DNA of 64,000 nucleotides from Gammaproteobacteria bacterium (GTDB taxonomy: Bacteria; Pseudomonadota; Gammaproteobacteria; Enterobacterales; Psychrobiaceae), in contig JABSRU010000010.1 of NCBI GenBank assembly GCA_013214965.1, positions 1 to 64,000 on the forward strand, read 5' to 3'. The translations under genes were made by a program, and so were the position numbers. Below the pieces are notes generated by a model. It had not been told where the DNA came from and did not search any database. It worked only from the letters and a program-made list of their open reading frames with translations. Below are positions 17,827-27,397 of the stretch, in pieces. Numbering within the stretch: position 1 is the stretch's first letter; every line of letters begins with the position of its first letter.

Positions 17827-18476
17827 CTCTTATTTCTTCCCAAACTTTTAGTTAACTGCCACATTTTCAATAATAAAAATAGCCCCCAGCCTAACCATAT
17901 GACAATCCAAACAAACTCTGGAATAAAGGTCAATCGAGCTAGCAGCGAACCATCTCCTCTTTGCTGGCCATCAAGGAGATATAACGGACTTTTGATCGCA
18001 TTAAACAACACAAAAACACCCGTAAACTGCCCAATGTTACGTAGCCACTTAGTTTGGTGGTTACGTAACATTAACCATAACCCACCGATAATTATCAGCA
18101 TAATGAATAAAGTGAGAACATCGCGGATCCAAAAAATGGTCACTAAAATCAAGCCTGCGACCAAAAACATAATAAGCGATTTGACAATGCGATAGCTATA
18201 TCCTGCTTGGTACAGAATAAACCCCCAACAGGCAGCACCAAAATAACCTGAAAAAGCGATTAGAGTACTAACACCACCACGAGATTGTACCAAGCCGGCA
18301 CCATTAAGTTCCAGTTTAAAAGAGATAACCTGTCCCCCCGTTAATACGGTAATCAACGCATGGGATAACTCATGAAAAACAGTTTCGAGCCAATTAAAAG
18401 GAATATTAATCATTGGTACATAAGAGATAATGAAGGCAACGAAACAATAGGCAATAAATAAGAGTCTTGGATTCAT
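17823..18476 (-). CDS. M50-type membrane metalloprotease family protein
   Basis: 217 residues, mostly membrane: a hydrophobic N-terminus, then the zinc motif HELSH near residue 36, and further segments at roughly 65-125 and 135-155. HExxH in or near a membrane helix and the length fit the M50B-like peptidases (site-2-protease fold, PF13398 type). The second metal ligand is not obvious, so catalytic activity is unproven. It is coupled by a 4-bp overlap to the alpha/beta hydrolase and sits 20 bp after a 110-residue hypothetical gene. The substrate is unknown. Confidence 0.8.
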   Translation of the reverse strand: MNPRLLFIAYCFVAFIISYVPMINIPFNWLETVFHELSHALITVLTGGQVISFKLELNGAGLVQSRGGVSTLIAFSGYFGAACWGFILYQAGYSYRIVKSLIMFLVAGLILVTIFWIRDVLTLFIMLIIIGGLWLMLRNHQTKWLRNIGQFTGVFVLFNAIKSPLYLLDGQQRGDGSLLARLTFIPEFVWIVIWLGWGLFLLLKMWQLTKSLGRNKR

Positions 18477-18496
18477 CTGGATTTCATTTTTAAGAA

Positions 18497-18829
18497 TTAA
18501 GCAAAGATATCAATACCAACCAGCCGCTGGATTTCTTCTCGCTTGGGTTGATTAACCACTTGCTGATAACTCTGAATTGCCAAACTACTCGCACCGGTTG
18601 GTTTATCGTAGATCGTTTGGTTACTTGAAGCGACCATGGCGACTTCTGCATTATTAAGGCGAGTCGGCTGCGGTTCTTGCGGTTTTATCGGTGTTTTTAA
18701 GGCATCCTGATCTCGCCGAACGGTTGTCGGATTAACGAGGTTAATGCGCTCGGTGTTATTTTGACTAACCCCGGTGCGGTTAGGCGTTGGGGTTGTGTAA
18801 CCGGCGCCATATGAATGACCAATCTGCAT
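18497..18829 (-). CDS. Conserved-looking hypothetical protein, 110 residues
   Basis: I do not recognise a domain. The protein is hydrophilic, without signal peptide or membrane segment, and rich in Asn, Thr, Pro and Gln (low complexity to about residue 60); the C-terminal 35 residues (SLAIQSYQQVVNQPKREEIQRLVG then IDIFA) look helical and are the likely conserved part. It lies in the minus-strand run between tsaB (37 bp) and the M50 gene (20 bp) with no terminator, so it is probably co-transcribed. No clear Shine-Dalgarno precedes the ATG. Real gene status rests on context and the structured tail. Confidence 0.65.
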   Translation of the reverse strand: MQIGHSYGAGYTTPTPNRTGVSQNNTERINLVNPTTVRRDQDALKTPIKPQEPQPTRLNNAEVAMVASSNQTIYDKPTGASSLAIQSYQQVVNQPKREEIQRLVGIDIFA

Positions 18830-18866
18830 AAAACTATACTAGCATGAAAAAAGTTCTCGTCACTGT

Positions 18867-19559
18867 TTATTCACGGCCGGGTAATTTTTTCCAAGTGACC
18901 GTGTCACGTAAATACACTGGCTTAGCCTCTTCGACATCAATAGCACCACCCTCACCGAATAAATGATGGGCTAATACTGACATATATTTGGCATTGGGGT
19001 AGAGAATTTGCTCATTAGCACTAATGTTAGCTATGGTTAATAATTCAGGATAAGCCTGCCATGCAGTGCCAACAGCCATATATTGAACTTGATTGAACGA
19101 TTGCTGCAGCAATCGCTCCGGCGAAATCACCTGCTCATTATCAACCAGAGTAGCGAGCCCCTCAACATTTTGATACAGTCCCCAATAAACTTCGCCCATC
19201 CGGGCATCAATAGCCGCCATCACATACTCAGCATTAGCTTGTTCAATAGCCTGTTGAGCCATTGCAGCGAGGGTCGAGATAGGTAATACCGGCTTATCAC
19301 TACCTAAAGCAAGACCTTGCATAATCCCACTGCCAATCCGGACACCGGTAAAACTGCCAGGGCCGCGGCCCCAAGCAATGGCCGTTAGCTGATTAACAGT
19401 GACATTTTTTTGCTTAAGTACTTGATCAATCATTGGTAAGATCAATTTGGTATGGATACGTGGCGCGATTTCAAACAAACTAGTCACTTGACCATTAATT
19501 GATAAAGCGGCAGAACAGGCTTCAGTTGAAGTATCGATAATTAATATTTTTTCAGACAT
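18867..19559 (-). CDS. tsaB: tRNA threonylcarbamoyladenosine biosynthesis protein TsaB
   Basis: A 230-residue non-catalytic ASKHA-fold partner of TsaD in making t6A37 on ANN-decoding tRNAs. Typical sequence: ILIIDTSTEACSAAL at the N-terminus, IAWGRGPGSFTGVRIG near residue 65, IDARMGEVYW near 117 and the C-terminal KPVYLRD. Length matches E. coli YeaZ. It starts 10 bp after yoaA, the same pairing seen in E. coli and Shewanella (yoaA-tsaB), so co-transcription is likely. Confidence 0.95.
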   Translation of the reverse strand: MSEKILIIDTSTEACSAALSINGQVTSLFEIAPRIHTKLILPMIDQVLKQKNVTVNQLTAIAWGRGPGSFTGVRIGSGIMQGLALGSDKPVLPISTLAAMAQQAIEQANAEYVMAAIDARMGEVYWGLYQNVEGLATLVDNEQVISPERLLQQSFNQVQYMAVGTAWQAYPELLTIANISANEQILYPNAKYMSVLAHHLFGEGGAIDVEEAKPVYLRDTVTWKKLPGRE

Positions 19560-19569
19560 CTAAAATTCA

Positions 19570-21498
19570 CTATGTATTTAATTTTTCTAAATAAGTTATA
19601 ACTTGCTTAACATCACGGGTTCGCTTCATATCAGGCAAGCTTTGCATAAATATACGACCATAAGGTCGTGTGACCATTCGAGTATCACATAACAAAAACG
19701 CCCCATGGTCTTGGCTATCACGGATTAAACGCCCAGCTCCCTGCTTCAATGCAATAACAGCTTGTGGAATCTGCACCGCTGAAAAACCGTCTTCACCACG
19801 TTTTGAGCAATCTTTCAAACGTGCTTTGAGTAATGGATCGTCGGGTGAAGCAAAGGGCAATTTATCTATAATAACACACCTTAATGCGTCCCCTCTAATA
19901 TCAACCCCTTCCCAAAAAGAAGCCGTTGCTAGTAGCACCGCATTACCGTCCTCACTAAATTGATGGAGTATTTTTTGTTTACTATCGAGTCCTTGCACTA
20001 ACAAGGTTTGACTAATATTGCCTTCGAGCATCCGGTGTAAACGATTTAAGGTCGAGAAACTCGTCACTAATATCATCACACCACCATTACTGGCTTCGAT
20101 GATTGTTTGAATTAACTGCGATAGTTGGTCAACATATTGTGGGTGTGAAGGCTCAGGTAGGTAACGGGGAATACAAAATAAAGATTGTTCTTGATAATCA
20201 AAGGGACTATCAAGCGCCAATGTGGTCGCCTGAGCAATGCCTAATAGGCCTTTAAAATGTTCAAACTGATTATCAACCTGTAAAGTCGCCGAAGTAAAAA
20301 CCCACCCCGCCTCATACTTATCAATATGTTGTTTAAATTTATCCGCAATGGACAATGGACTAATGTTTAATTGTAAATGCTGTCGTCCGGCCTCATACCA
20401 ATAACTAAATCCGACTTTTTGATGTTGTTGGAATAGTGTCAATGACGCTTTAAGTTCAATAAGACGCTCAAAACAACCGTCAAGTTGATCACTGCGGCCC
20501 AATGAAATTTTAATCACTTGATATAAAAAATCAACATTTTCGGTTAACTGTTCAAAGGCGCTGATGACTTCTTTGCGAGACATTGCTTGCCCCCAATCCC
20601 CTCGTTCACCATGATGAGAAAAACACAACCGCAGCTGATCACAACATCTTTCGATGATTTGAGCCGCTTTTATTAGCTGTTTGGTATCTTTGAGATCCGA
20701 GTGATAGGCAAGAATCACATCGTTGGCGAGTTCCTTAAACGCGCGAGTCGACACCGATTGGCCAAAATAACCACAGGCAATATCTGGAATTTGATGCGCC
20801 TCATCAAAAATAATTAAGCCCGCTTGTGGGATTAATTCACCAAAACCCGTATCTTTTAATGCCATATCAGCAAAAAACAGATGGTGATTAACCACGAGCA
20901 AATCTGCTTCCATCGCCAAACGACGGGCCCGTAATAAATAGCAATCATCATAATACTGACATTGTCGTCCCGAACAATTATCCGGTGTCGACGTCACTAA
21001 CGGCAATGCCATTGACGCTTCAGCAATCCCTGGAACATCGCCCAAATCGCCTGAAACAGTATGGCTAGACCAGCGTATTATTTGACTAAGATCGGCTTCG
21101 ATTTGCGGGTGAACACCCGCGCCTTGTTTACTGTTCTTTTTAAGCCGGTCGATACATAAATAGTTACTACGCCCCTTTAATAATGCAATTTTCAGTGGCT
21201 TATTTAATGCTTTACGTACCAAGGGTAAATCTTTATGAAAAAGCTGTTCCTGTAAGGCTTTGGTACCAGTACTAACAATTGTTTTTTCGCCACTAAGGAT
21301 TGCACTAACCAAATAAGAAAAAGTTTTCCCGGTCCCGGTTTGTGCTTCCACAATTAATTGATGACGCTGCTCAATAGCGTCACAAATAGCAACCGCCATA
21401 TTGGTTTGAGCTTCGCGCGGCTGATAACCTTTGATCGCACGTGCTAGCGCACCACTTTCAGAAAAGCTTAGCTCAACATTTTCGGTTAATTGGCTCAT
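19570..21498 (-). CDS. yoaA: ATP-dependent DNA helicase YoaA (DinG/XPD family)
   Basis: A 642-residue superfamily 2 iron-sulphur helicase; in E. coli YoaA works with the Pol III chi subunit on damaged forks. Walker A EAQTGTGKTFSYL near residue 55; Fe-S cysteines in NYLCIDRL and CSGRQCQYYDDC (four Cys, as in XPD/DinG); DEAH box IIFDEAHQIPD near 235; ATASFWEGVDIRG and the C-terminal motif VI GAGRLIRD. First gene of the minus-strand run that continues with tsaB. DinG itself is the main alternative, but the linkage to tsaB supports YoaA. Confidence 0.93.
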   Translation of the reverse strand: MSQLTENVELSFSESGALARAIKGYQPREAQTNMAVAICDAIEQRHQLIVEAQTGTGKTFSYLVSAILSGEKTIVSTGTKALQEQLFHKDLPLVRKALNKPLKIALLKGRSNYLCIDRLKKNSKQGAGVHPQIEADLSQIIRWSSHTVSGDLGDVPGIAEASMALPLVTSTPDNCSGRQCQYYDDCYLLRARRLAMEADLLVVNHHLFFADMALKDTGFGELIPQAGLIIFDEAHQIPDIACGYFGQSVSTRAFKELANDVILAYHSDLKDTKQLIKAAQIIERCCDQLRLCFSHHGERGDWGQAMSRKEVISAFEQLTENVDFLYQVIKISLGRSDQLDGCFERLIELKASLTLFQQHQKVGFSYWYEAGRQHLQLNISPLSIADKFKQHIDKYEAGWVFTSATLQVDNQFEHFKGLLGIAQATTLALDSPFDYQEQSLFCIPRYLPEPSHPQYVDQLSQLIQTIIEASNGGVMILVTSFSTLNRLHRMLEGNISQTLLVQGLDSKQKILHQFSEDGNAVLLATASFWEGVDIRGDALRCVIIDKLPFASPDDPLLKARLKDCSKRGEDGFSAVQIPQAVIALKQGAGRLIRDSQDHGAFLLCDTRMVTRPYGRIFMQSLPDMKRTRDVKQVITYLEKLNT

Positions 21499-21808
21499 GA
21501 ATTAATACTGACTCACTTTGAGCGGCAAAGACGCCGTTAGTCTATTTGGGAAGCGCGATATTTTAAGGGAATTACATCAATATCGCCATAATAAATTAAC
21601 ACAAAAAATCAATCATAAAATATGCGATGTTTAGTCAAAAAACACTTGCAACCTTTTTTATTAAGTGCGATGTTAAAAAAAGAATAATAAGCAGTATCTT
21701 TCAACAATTTAAAAAATAATACAAACTTAAAATACGGATGTTTATGTTTCGCTATCTTGTAGCCAGTAAAATAAACAATGATTTTTATCTAACTCAACAA
21801 GGATAATC
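21499..21808. other. yoaA-chemoreceptor divergent intergenic region
   Basis: AT-rich spacer of 310 bp. The receptor has CAAGGATAATC as ribosome site. A weak TAAA...CGCTA match to flagellar sigma-28 sites occurs near 21735-21760 but is too degenerate to call. No ORF or RNA gene seen. Confidence 0.4.
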
Positions 21809-23365
21809 ATGAGAACAAATTTACCAATCACCAACAATGAACACATGCTCTCTGATAACGCTCTATTAATTTCGACCACGGATCTACAAGGAAAGATAAC
21901 TCTTTATAATGATGATTTTTACGAATACTCAGGTTTTAGTCGCAGTGAGCTCAACGGTGCGGATCATAATTTAGTCCGTCACCCTGATGTTCCTTCCGCT
22001 GCTTTTGCCGAAATGTGGGATCATTTGAAAAATGACAAACCTTATATGGTCTTGATAAAGAATCGTCGTAAAAATGGCGACCATTACTGGGTAAACGCTT
22101 TTGTTAGTGCAATTAAAGAAAATGGTAAAATCATTGGCTATCAATCCGTCAGAACAAAGCCGAGCCGTAAAGAAGTAGAATCAGGTCAAAAACTTTATGA
22201 TCGACTCAACAAAGGTAAATCACGATTTAACTTCAATGATATAGAAATCAGTACCAATTTACCGATCATTGCCAGCTTATCAGCAATTATTCCTGCCATT
22301 ACAGTTTTCTCATTAGAATTAAGCGCTAATGTTGCCCTAGGAGCCACTGTCGGCTCGGGTATTATCATGGCGGCGATCACCAACAATTTATTAAGTAACT
22401 ATAATAAACTGGTTACCGAGTCTAAGCTCTATATTAACTCACCGATTTTATGCGAGCTATATACTGGCAACACCAGTGGAATAGGACAACTAGCTCTGCA
22501 TTTAAAAATGGCGCAAGGACAAACACAAACGATTTTAGGCCGGGTACAGCACTCATCTAAAGATCTTGCCACTCTAAGTACTGAAGCCGCTGATATTGCC
22601 GTTCATACGAATGAATCCTTAGCGAGTCAAGGTCGTGAAATATTGAGTATGCAAAGTGCGTTTGCTGAAATGATTGCCAGCGTGTCGGAGGTGGCACAGA
22701 ATGTGATGCTCACGGCTGAAGAAACAACCTTGGTCAGTGGCGAAACATCACAGTCTCAAGCCTTAATGAAACAGACAATCCAAGATATTAATCGTTTAGC
22801 CGACGGCTTAGAAAATGTCGTACAACGGTTATCTTGTTTACGGATTGCCTCGAATGAAATCGGCAGTATTTTAGAAGTCATCACCGGCATTGCTGAACAA
22901 ACAAACTTACTTGCCTTAAATGCGGCAATTGAAGCTGCTCGTGCTGGAGAACAAGGACGAGGTTTTGCTGTAGTTGCAGATGAAGTACGCTCATTAGCAA
23001 CCAAAACTCAAGAATCAACCGAACAAATCAAAACCACGATAGATAAATTACAGCGTGAATCAATCGAAGCCGAGAATGTAACCCAACAAGCAATGGTTCA
23101 AGTGAAAAAATGTGTTGATAACGTCACTCAGTCAGGCGTACGGATGGAGACAATCAGTAGTTCGATTGAATCAATCAACAAAATGAACACCCAAAACTCC
23201 GCGACAGCAGAAGAGCAACGAGTGGTTAGTAGTAATGTTCAGGAAATGTTTACCTCGATCAGTGACGAAATTCAAGCAACTGAAGCGTTATCGAAAAAGA
23301 CCGCAGATTCCTCTGACCAACTCTCTAAATCGGTTCGTCAAATCATGCAATCATTAACAACTTAA
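21809..23365 (+). CDS. PAS-domain methyl-accepting chemotaxis protein (Aer-like)
   Basis: A 518-residue energy or redox taxis receptor. An N-terminal PAS domain (about 15-120: [32 protein letters not shown], the Aer-type arrangement) is followed by two adjacent hydrophobic segments (about 150-195), no periplasmic sensor domain, then a signalling domain with the conserved tip [37 protein letters not shown] split around residues 365-400. It signals through CheW/CheA to the flagellar motor; no chemotaxis genes are nearby. FAD binding is inferred from the Aer-like PAS and not shown. Monocistronic, ending at a shared terminator. Confidence 0.92.
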   Translation: MRTNLPITNNEHMLSDNALLISTTDLQGKITLYNDDFYEYSGFSRSELNGADHNLVRHPDVPSAAFAEMWDHLKNDKPYMVLIKNRRKNGDHYWVNAFVSAIKENGKIIGYQSVRTKPSRKEVESGQKLYDRLNKGKSRFNFNDIEISTNLPIIASLSAIIPAITVFSLELSANVALGATVGSGIIMAAITNNLLSNYNKLVTESKLYINSPILCELYTGNTSGIGQLALHLKMAQGQTQTILGRVQHSSKDLATLSTEAADIAVHTNESLASQGREILSMQSAFAEMIASVSEVAQNVMLTAEETTLVSGETSQSQALMKQTIQDINRLADGLENVVQRLSCLRIASNEIGSILEVITGIAEQTNLLALNAAIEAARAGEQGRGFAVVADEVRSLATKTQESTEQIKTTIDKLQRESIEAENVTQQAMVQVKKCVDNVTQSGVRMETISSSIESINKMNTQNSATAEEQRVVSSNVQEMFTSISDEIQATEALSKKTADSSDQLSKSVRQIMQSLTT

Positions 23366-23386
23366 TAACGATTAGTTAGCCACAAA

Positions 23387-23411
23387 AAAACCGCTCAATT
23401 GAGCGGTTTTT
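23387..23411. terminator. Bidirectional terminator between the chemoreceptor and the sugar dehydrogenase
   Basis: A perfect palindrome with stem AAAACCGCTC/GAGCGGTTTT and an AATT loop between two converging genes. Confidence 0.9.
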
Positions 23412-23425
23412 ATTTTCTATTGAGA

Positions 23426-24706
23426 TTATAATCTTAAGTCGACCGCATCAGCATCAAATACATATTTCAAGTCATACAAAATACCATCGGGTTTTAAGTA
23501 GCTTTTAACCTGCTCAACCCCAAGCTCGATAAATTCATCATGAGCCACTGCAAGTATCACCGCATCATAATTATCGACGATTGGTTGCTCAATGAGTTCA
23601 ACTTCATATTCTTCTTGGGCTTGCTCGTTAGAAGCGCCGGGATCAAACACATCAACATTGACGTCGTATTCTTCTAACGCTCGAATAATATCAATGACTT
23701 TGGTATTGCGTAAATCAGGACAATTTTCTTTAAATGTCAGACCCATAATCAAAATTTTGGCATCAACCACTTGAAGTTTTTTACGGATCATCGATTTTAT
23801 TAATTGAGTAACCACATACTTACCCATATTATCATTTATCCGTCGTCCCGCTAAAATCACCTCGGGTAAATAACCAATTGATTGCGCTTTATGGGTTAAA
23901 TAATAAGGATCAACGCCGATACAATGACCGCCGACTAAACCGGGTCTAAAGGGTAAAAAATTCCACTTGGTCCCGGCAGCTTTTAATACTTCTTCAGTAT
24001 CAATATCTAATTTATTAAAGATAATCGCTAACTCATTAACCAAAGCAATATTGAGATCTCGTTGAGTATTCTCAATCACCTTAGCTGCCTCAGCGACTTT
24101 AATTGAGCTCGCCTTATGAGTGCCAGCAGTAATTACTCGCCCGTATAAGCTATCGACAAAGTCTGCAATTTTAGGTGTCGAGCCAGAAGTCACTTTAAGA
24201 ATGTCACAAACACGATGCTCCTTATCACCTGGATTAATCCGTTCAGGTGAATAGCCAGCAAAGAAATCGCGATTAAAGGTCAGATTAGAATAGCGCTCTA
24301 AGATTGGCACACAAACTTCTTCAGTTGCCCCTGGATAAACGGTTGATTCATAAATAACCACATCACCAATTGATAGCACCTTTGCAATCATTTCACTTGC
24401 TTTAATTAATGGTGTTAAATCAGGTTGATTAGAAGAGGTTATTGGTGTTGGTACCGTAACGATGAATACATTGGCCTCCAATAAATCCTTTTTATTGGTG
24501 GTAAAAATAAGGTTATCAGCATCAATTAGCTCTTGTTCCGTCACTTCTAAGGTTTCATCATCGCCAGCTCTTAAATCATCGATTCGTTGCTGATTAATAT
24601 CAAAACCAATCGTATGATAATGCTCACTAAATGCAACCGCTAGCGGCAAGCCAACATACCCTAAACCTATAATCGCAACCTTAGGTAAATTCTTTTCCAG
24701 CTCCAT
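23426..24706 (-). CDS. Nucleotide-sugar dehydrogenase, UDP-HexNAc 6-dehydrogenase type (TviB/WbpO-like)
   Basis: A 426-residue NAD-dependent enzyme oxidising a UDP-(N-acetyl)hexosamine to its uronic acid for surface polysaccharide. Rossmann motif [13 protein letters not shown] at residues 11-23, [17 protein letters not shown], the central [21 protein letters not shown], and the catalytic cysteine in [12 protein letters not shown] near residue 260; the C-terminal UDP-binding domain includes [15 protein letters not shown]. The sequence resembles TviB/VipA and WbpO more than UDP-glucose dehydrogenase, so the GalNAc/GlcNAc substrate is inferred. It stands alone rather than in a polysaccharide cluster, divergent from a PEP-CTERM-like gene. 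Confidence 0.88.
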   Translation of the reverse strand: MELEKNLPKVAIIGLGYVGLPLAVAFSEHYHTIGFDINQQRIDDLRAGDDETLEVTEQELIDADNLIFTTNKKDLLEANVFIVTVPTPITSSNQPDLTPLIKASEMIAKVLSIGDVVIYESTVYPGATEEVCVPILERYSNLTFNRDFFAGYSPERINPGDKEHRVCDILKVTSGSTPKIADFVDSLYGRVITAGTHKASSIKVAEAAKVIENTQRDLNIALVNELAIIFNKLDIDTEEVLKAAGTKWNFLPFRPGLVGGHCIGVDPYYLTHKAQSIGYLPEVILAGRRINDNMGKYVVTQLIKSMIRKKLQVVDAKILIMGLTFKENCPDLRNTKVIDIIRALEEYDVNVDVFDPGASNEQAQEEYEVELIEQPIVDNYDAVILAVAHDEFIELGVEQVKSYLKPDGILYDLKYVFDADAVDLRL

Positions 24707-24834
24707 AGAATACTCTTTCTTTAAATAAAATTAGATTGTTACTAAGTTAATAGCAGATTTTACGTCGCAGTGCACATTTTAGATCCACAAAGTAGCTAAA
24801 TTAATTATTATCGCGGCAAAATCGTCAAAAAAAT

Positions 24835-24851
24835 TTACAACACCGTTGTAA
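24835..24851. promoter_or_regulatory. Palindrome upstream of the sigma-54-type promoter
   Basis: TTACAAC-ACC-GTTGTAA has perfect 7-bp arms and ends about 60 bp upstream of the -24 element, a position typical for an enhancer-binding activator of sigma-54. Confidence 0.5.
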
Positions 24852-24912
24852 TGCTAGCACAAAAAAAGATCATCGCTTTATTACTCATTGTTTAATCAAA
24901 GCATAAAAAAAA

Positions 24913-24928
24913 TGGCATAAAACATGCT
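24913..24928 (+). promoter_or_regulatory. Candidate sigma-54 promoter of the PEP-CTERM-like gene
   Basis: TGGCATAAAACATGCT matches the -24/-12 consensus TGGCAC-N5-TTGC with GG and GC at the correct 12-bp register; ATGC replaces TTGC. It is 57 bp before the ATG. Confidence 0.5.
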
Positions 24929-24985
24929 ACAAATAGTAGGTATGTGTTTATCTTGGCAAAATTTTCCGACCATAAGGGGTTTATC

Positions 24986-25786
24986 ATGAAAATTTTATTA
25001 AAAAAAGCCGTCAGTCTATTTCTTTGTTACTCAATAATGAGCGCAGCACAAGCGAGTGTAATCACCTGGGATTACACAACGACTGGTGAGTTTACAGCTT
25101 CCAGCTTTACTGGCTCAGGAGCAACGGTCACTTCGACAATGCTAACCTGGGGTAATTCAACAGGCTCAGGCCGTAGCAGTTTACTTATTGACAACAGTAA
25201 CGCTTCTGGCAGTGTTGATACTTTCACAGGCTCGGGTCTCCCGCCAGCATCCTTTATTGGTAATAGCATTGATTTAATTCACTTTAACAACCCAGTCACT
25301 GGGTCTAGTTTATCTGGTGCAAGATTAATGACCACGGTAAGCCTCGATCCATCATTACCAGATCAGCCAGCGTTATCGGATCAACAATTTAATTTTGATA
25401 TTGTATTTGCTGAAACGCCAAATTCCGGTGTCTGTGCCGATATATCGAGCCCTGTACCCTGTAATGATATTTTTGTGCTCGAGGGAGGATTGCCAAATTT
25501 CAACTTTAACTATGACGCTGGTGATGGTGATGGCCTAATGACCTATTTTGTTAATGTCTTTATTACCGACTCCAATTCACTAAGCATTCTAGATGATGCG
25601 ATCTGTGCAGCAGCAGGTGTCAGTAATGGTTGTTTTGGACTCACGACCGTAGAAAGACAATCAAACTTAATTCCATTCGGTTTTACCATTTCAGCGCAAC
25701 CGTTGACTGTTAATGAATCATCTAGTATGGCGTTAATTGGTTTAAGCCTTCTATTATTAGGCATAATATATAAGCGTAATACCTAA
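24986..25786 (+). CDS. Secreted protein with a degenerate PEP-CTERM sorting signal
   Basis: A 266-residue exported protein. N-terminal signal peptide MKILLKKAVSLFLCYSIMSAAQAS, with cleavage likely after AQA; then a beta-rich, Ser/Thr/Gly-rich body opening SVITWDYTTTG. Four cysteines occur as two pairs (SGVCADISSPVPCND; DDAICAAAGVSNGC). The C-terminus VNESSSMALIGLSLLLLG plus a basic end (KR) has the layout of a PEP-CTERM tripartite signal, with NES in place of the Pro-Glu-Pro motif. The start ATG 24986 has AAGGGG and directly begins the signal peptide; the longer frame is discarded. Surface localisation by an exosortase is an inference, since none is encoded here. Confidence 0.78.
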   Translation: MKILLKKAVSLFLCYSIMSAAQASVITWDYTTTGEFTASSFTGSGATVTSTMLTWGNSTGSGRSSLLIDNSNASGSVDTFTGSGLPPASFIGNSIDLIHFNNPVTGSSLSGARLMTTVSLDPSLPDQPALSDQQFNFDIVFAETPNSGVCADISSPVPCNDIFVLEGGLPNFNFNYDAGDGDGLMTYFVNVFITDSNSLSILDDAICAAAGVSNGCFGLTTVERQSNLIPFGFTISAQPLTVNESSSMALIGLSLLLLGIIYKRNT

Positions 25787-25808
25787 CAAATAAATCACTG
25801 CCACTTAT

Positions 25809-25840
25809 AAGCCCAAGTTTTTTATTATGTTTGGGCTTTA
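25809..25840 (+). terminator. Terminator after the PEP-CTERM-like gene
   Basis: The stem AAGCCCAA/TTGGGCTT (25809-25816 with 25831-25838) with a 14-nt loop and a short T-rich tail. Confidence 0.65.
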
Positions 25841-25948
25841 TTGCTTTTAAAGAGCCATCACCAATAATTCAACAATAAAAAACTAGTATCAAGATGGAAT
25901 GACAGGTAAAATATGCCGCTATTTTTATCAGCGGTAATTGAGAGATCT

Positions 25949-27382
25949 ATGGCTAAGAAACTACTTATTAAAACCTGGGGTTGTCAGATGAACGAGTATG
26001 ATTCATCTAAAATTGGCGACCTACTGGGCACCATGGGTTATGAATTAACCGACGAGCCAGAGCAAGCGGATGTCTTGTTATTAAATACGTGCTCTATTCG
26101 AGAGAAAGCTCAAGAAAAAGTATTCCATCAGCTTGGCCGCTGGAAAAACCTTAAGGAATTAAAACCTGGCACTCTAATCGGTGTTGGTGGCTGTGTTGCC
26201 TCTCAAGAAGGCGCCGCTATCCGTCAACGCGCTCCTTTTGTTGACTTGGTCTTCGGCCCTCAAACATTGCACCGCTTACCAGAAATGATTAAGCAGTTAC
26301 ATGAAGGTAAATCAGCTATTGTTGATGTTAGTTTTCCGGCGATTGAAAAATTTGATAACTTACCGGAACCTAAAGCCAATGGCGTTACCGCTTTCGTATC
26401 AGTGATGGAAGGTTGCAGTAAATATTGTAGCTTCTGCGTGGTGCCTTACACCCGTGGTGAAGAAGTTTCTCGACCACTTGATGATGTCCTTTACGAAATT
26501 GCTCAACTTGCCGATCAAGGTGTGCGTGAAGTGAATCTACTGGGTCAAAATGTCAATGCTTACCGTGGCGAAACCTTTGACGATGAGCTTTGTGACTTTG
26601 CGACGTTAATTCGCTTAGTCGCTGCCATCGATGGCATTGACCGTATCCGTTACACCACAAGCCACCCGGTTGAGTTTACCCAAGAATTGGTCGATGTTTA
26701 TGCCGATGTTCCTGAATTAGTAGATCATCTGCATTTACCCGTGCAGTCGGGTGCCGATCGTATACTGAACTTAATGAAACGTAATCATATGGCGATTGAA
26801 TTTAAATCAACCGTGAAACAAATACGCAAAATTCGTCCTAACATTGCGATGAGTTCTGATTTTATCATTGGCTTCCCTGGTGAGACCGATGAAGATTTTC
26901 AACAAACGATGAAACTTATCCGCGACATCAATTTTGACATGAGCTTTAGTTTTATTTATAGCGCACGTCCAGGTACACCAGCCGCAGACTTACCCGATGA
27001 TGTCACCATGCAAACGAAAAAAGATCGTTTGCTAGAACTTCAGCAGCAAATTAATGTCCAAGCTTTACAGCATGCTCGTGTGATGATGGGCACTACCCAG
27101 CGAATTTTAGTTGAGGGACCATCGAAGAAAAACCCAATGGAGCTGCGAGGCCGGACCGAAAATAACCGAGTGGTGAATTTTGAAGGGCCTCATTCTCTAA
27201 TTGGTGGCTTTGCTGATGTTGAAATCGTCGATGTTTTTAGTAACTCATTACGTGGACGATTTATTCACGGCGAAAATGAGATGGAATTGCGAGTGGAAAC
27301 ATCACCAGCATCAATTATGGCATCGCGCCAAGATAAAATAGATGATTTGGGTGTTGGTAGCTTTACCCCCACAGCACATTAA
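25949..27382 (+). CDS. miaB: tRNA-2-methylthio-N6-dimethylallyladenosine synthase MiaB
   Basis: A 477-residue radical-SAM methylthiotransferase adding ms2 to i6A37 of tRNAs. The N-terminal UPF0004 domain holds an Fe-S cluster ([26 protein letters not shown]); the radical-SAM motif is [15 protein letters not shown] near residue 157; a C-terminal TRAM domain (VEGPSKKNP ... GFADVEIVD) binds RNA. ATG 25949 ([13 protein letters not shown]) matches E. coli and is chosen over the frame start at 25913. First gene of the conserved miaB-ybeZ-ybeY-ybeX-lnt run. Confidence 0.96.
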   Translation: MAKKLLIKTWGCQMNEYDSSKIGDLLGTMGYELTDEPEQADVLLLNTCSIREKAQEKVFHQLGRWKNLKELKPGTLIGVGGCVASQEGAAIRQRAPFVDLVFGPQTLHRLPEMIKQLHEGKSAIVDVSFPAIEKFDNLPEPKANGVTAFVSVMEGCSKYCSFCVVPYTRGEEVSRPLDDVLYEIAQLADQGVREVNLLGQNVNAYRGETFDDELCDFATLIRLVAAIDGIDRIRYTTSHPVEFTQELVDVYADVPELVDHLHLPVQSGADRILNLMKRNHMAIEFKSTVKQIRKIRPNIAMSSDFIIGFPGETDEDFQQTMKLIRDINFDMSFSFIYSARPGTPAADLPDDVTMQTKKDRLLELQQQINVQALQHARVMMGTTQRILVEGPSKKNPMELRGRTENNRVVNFEGPHSLIGGFADVEIVDVFSNSLRGRFIHGENEMELRVETSPASIMASRQDKIDDLGVGSFTPTAH

Positions 27383-27397
27383 AATAAGGATATAACA

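Noticed and set aside
21730-21765. Flagellar sigma-28 promoter for the chemoreceptor
   Set aside because: TAAA is present, but the -10 part matches GCCGATAA at only about half of its positions.
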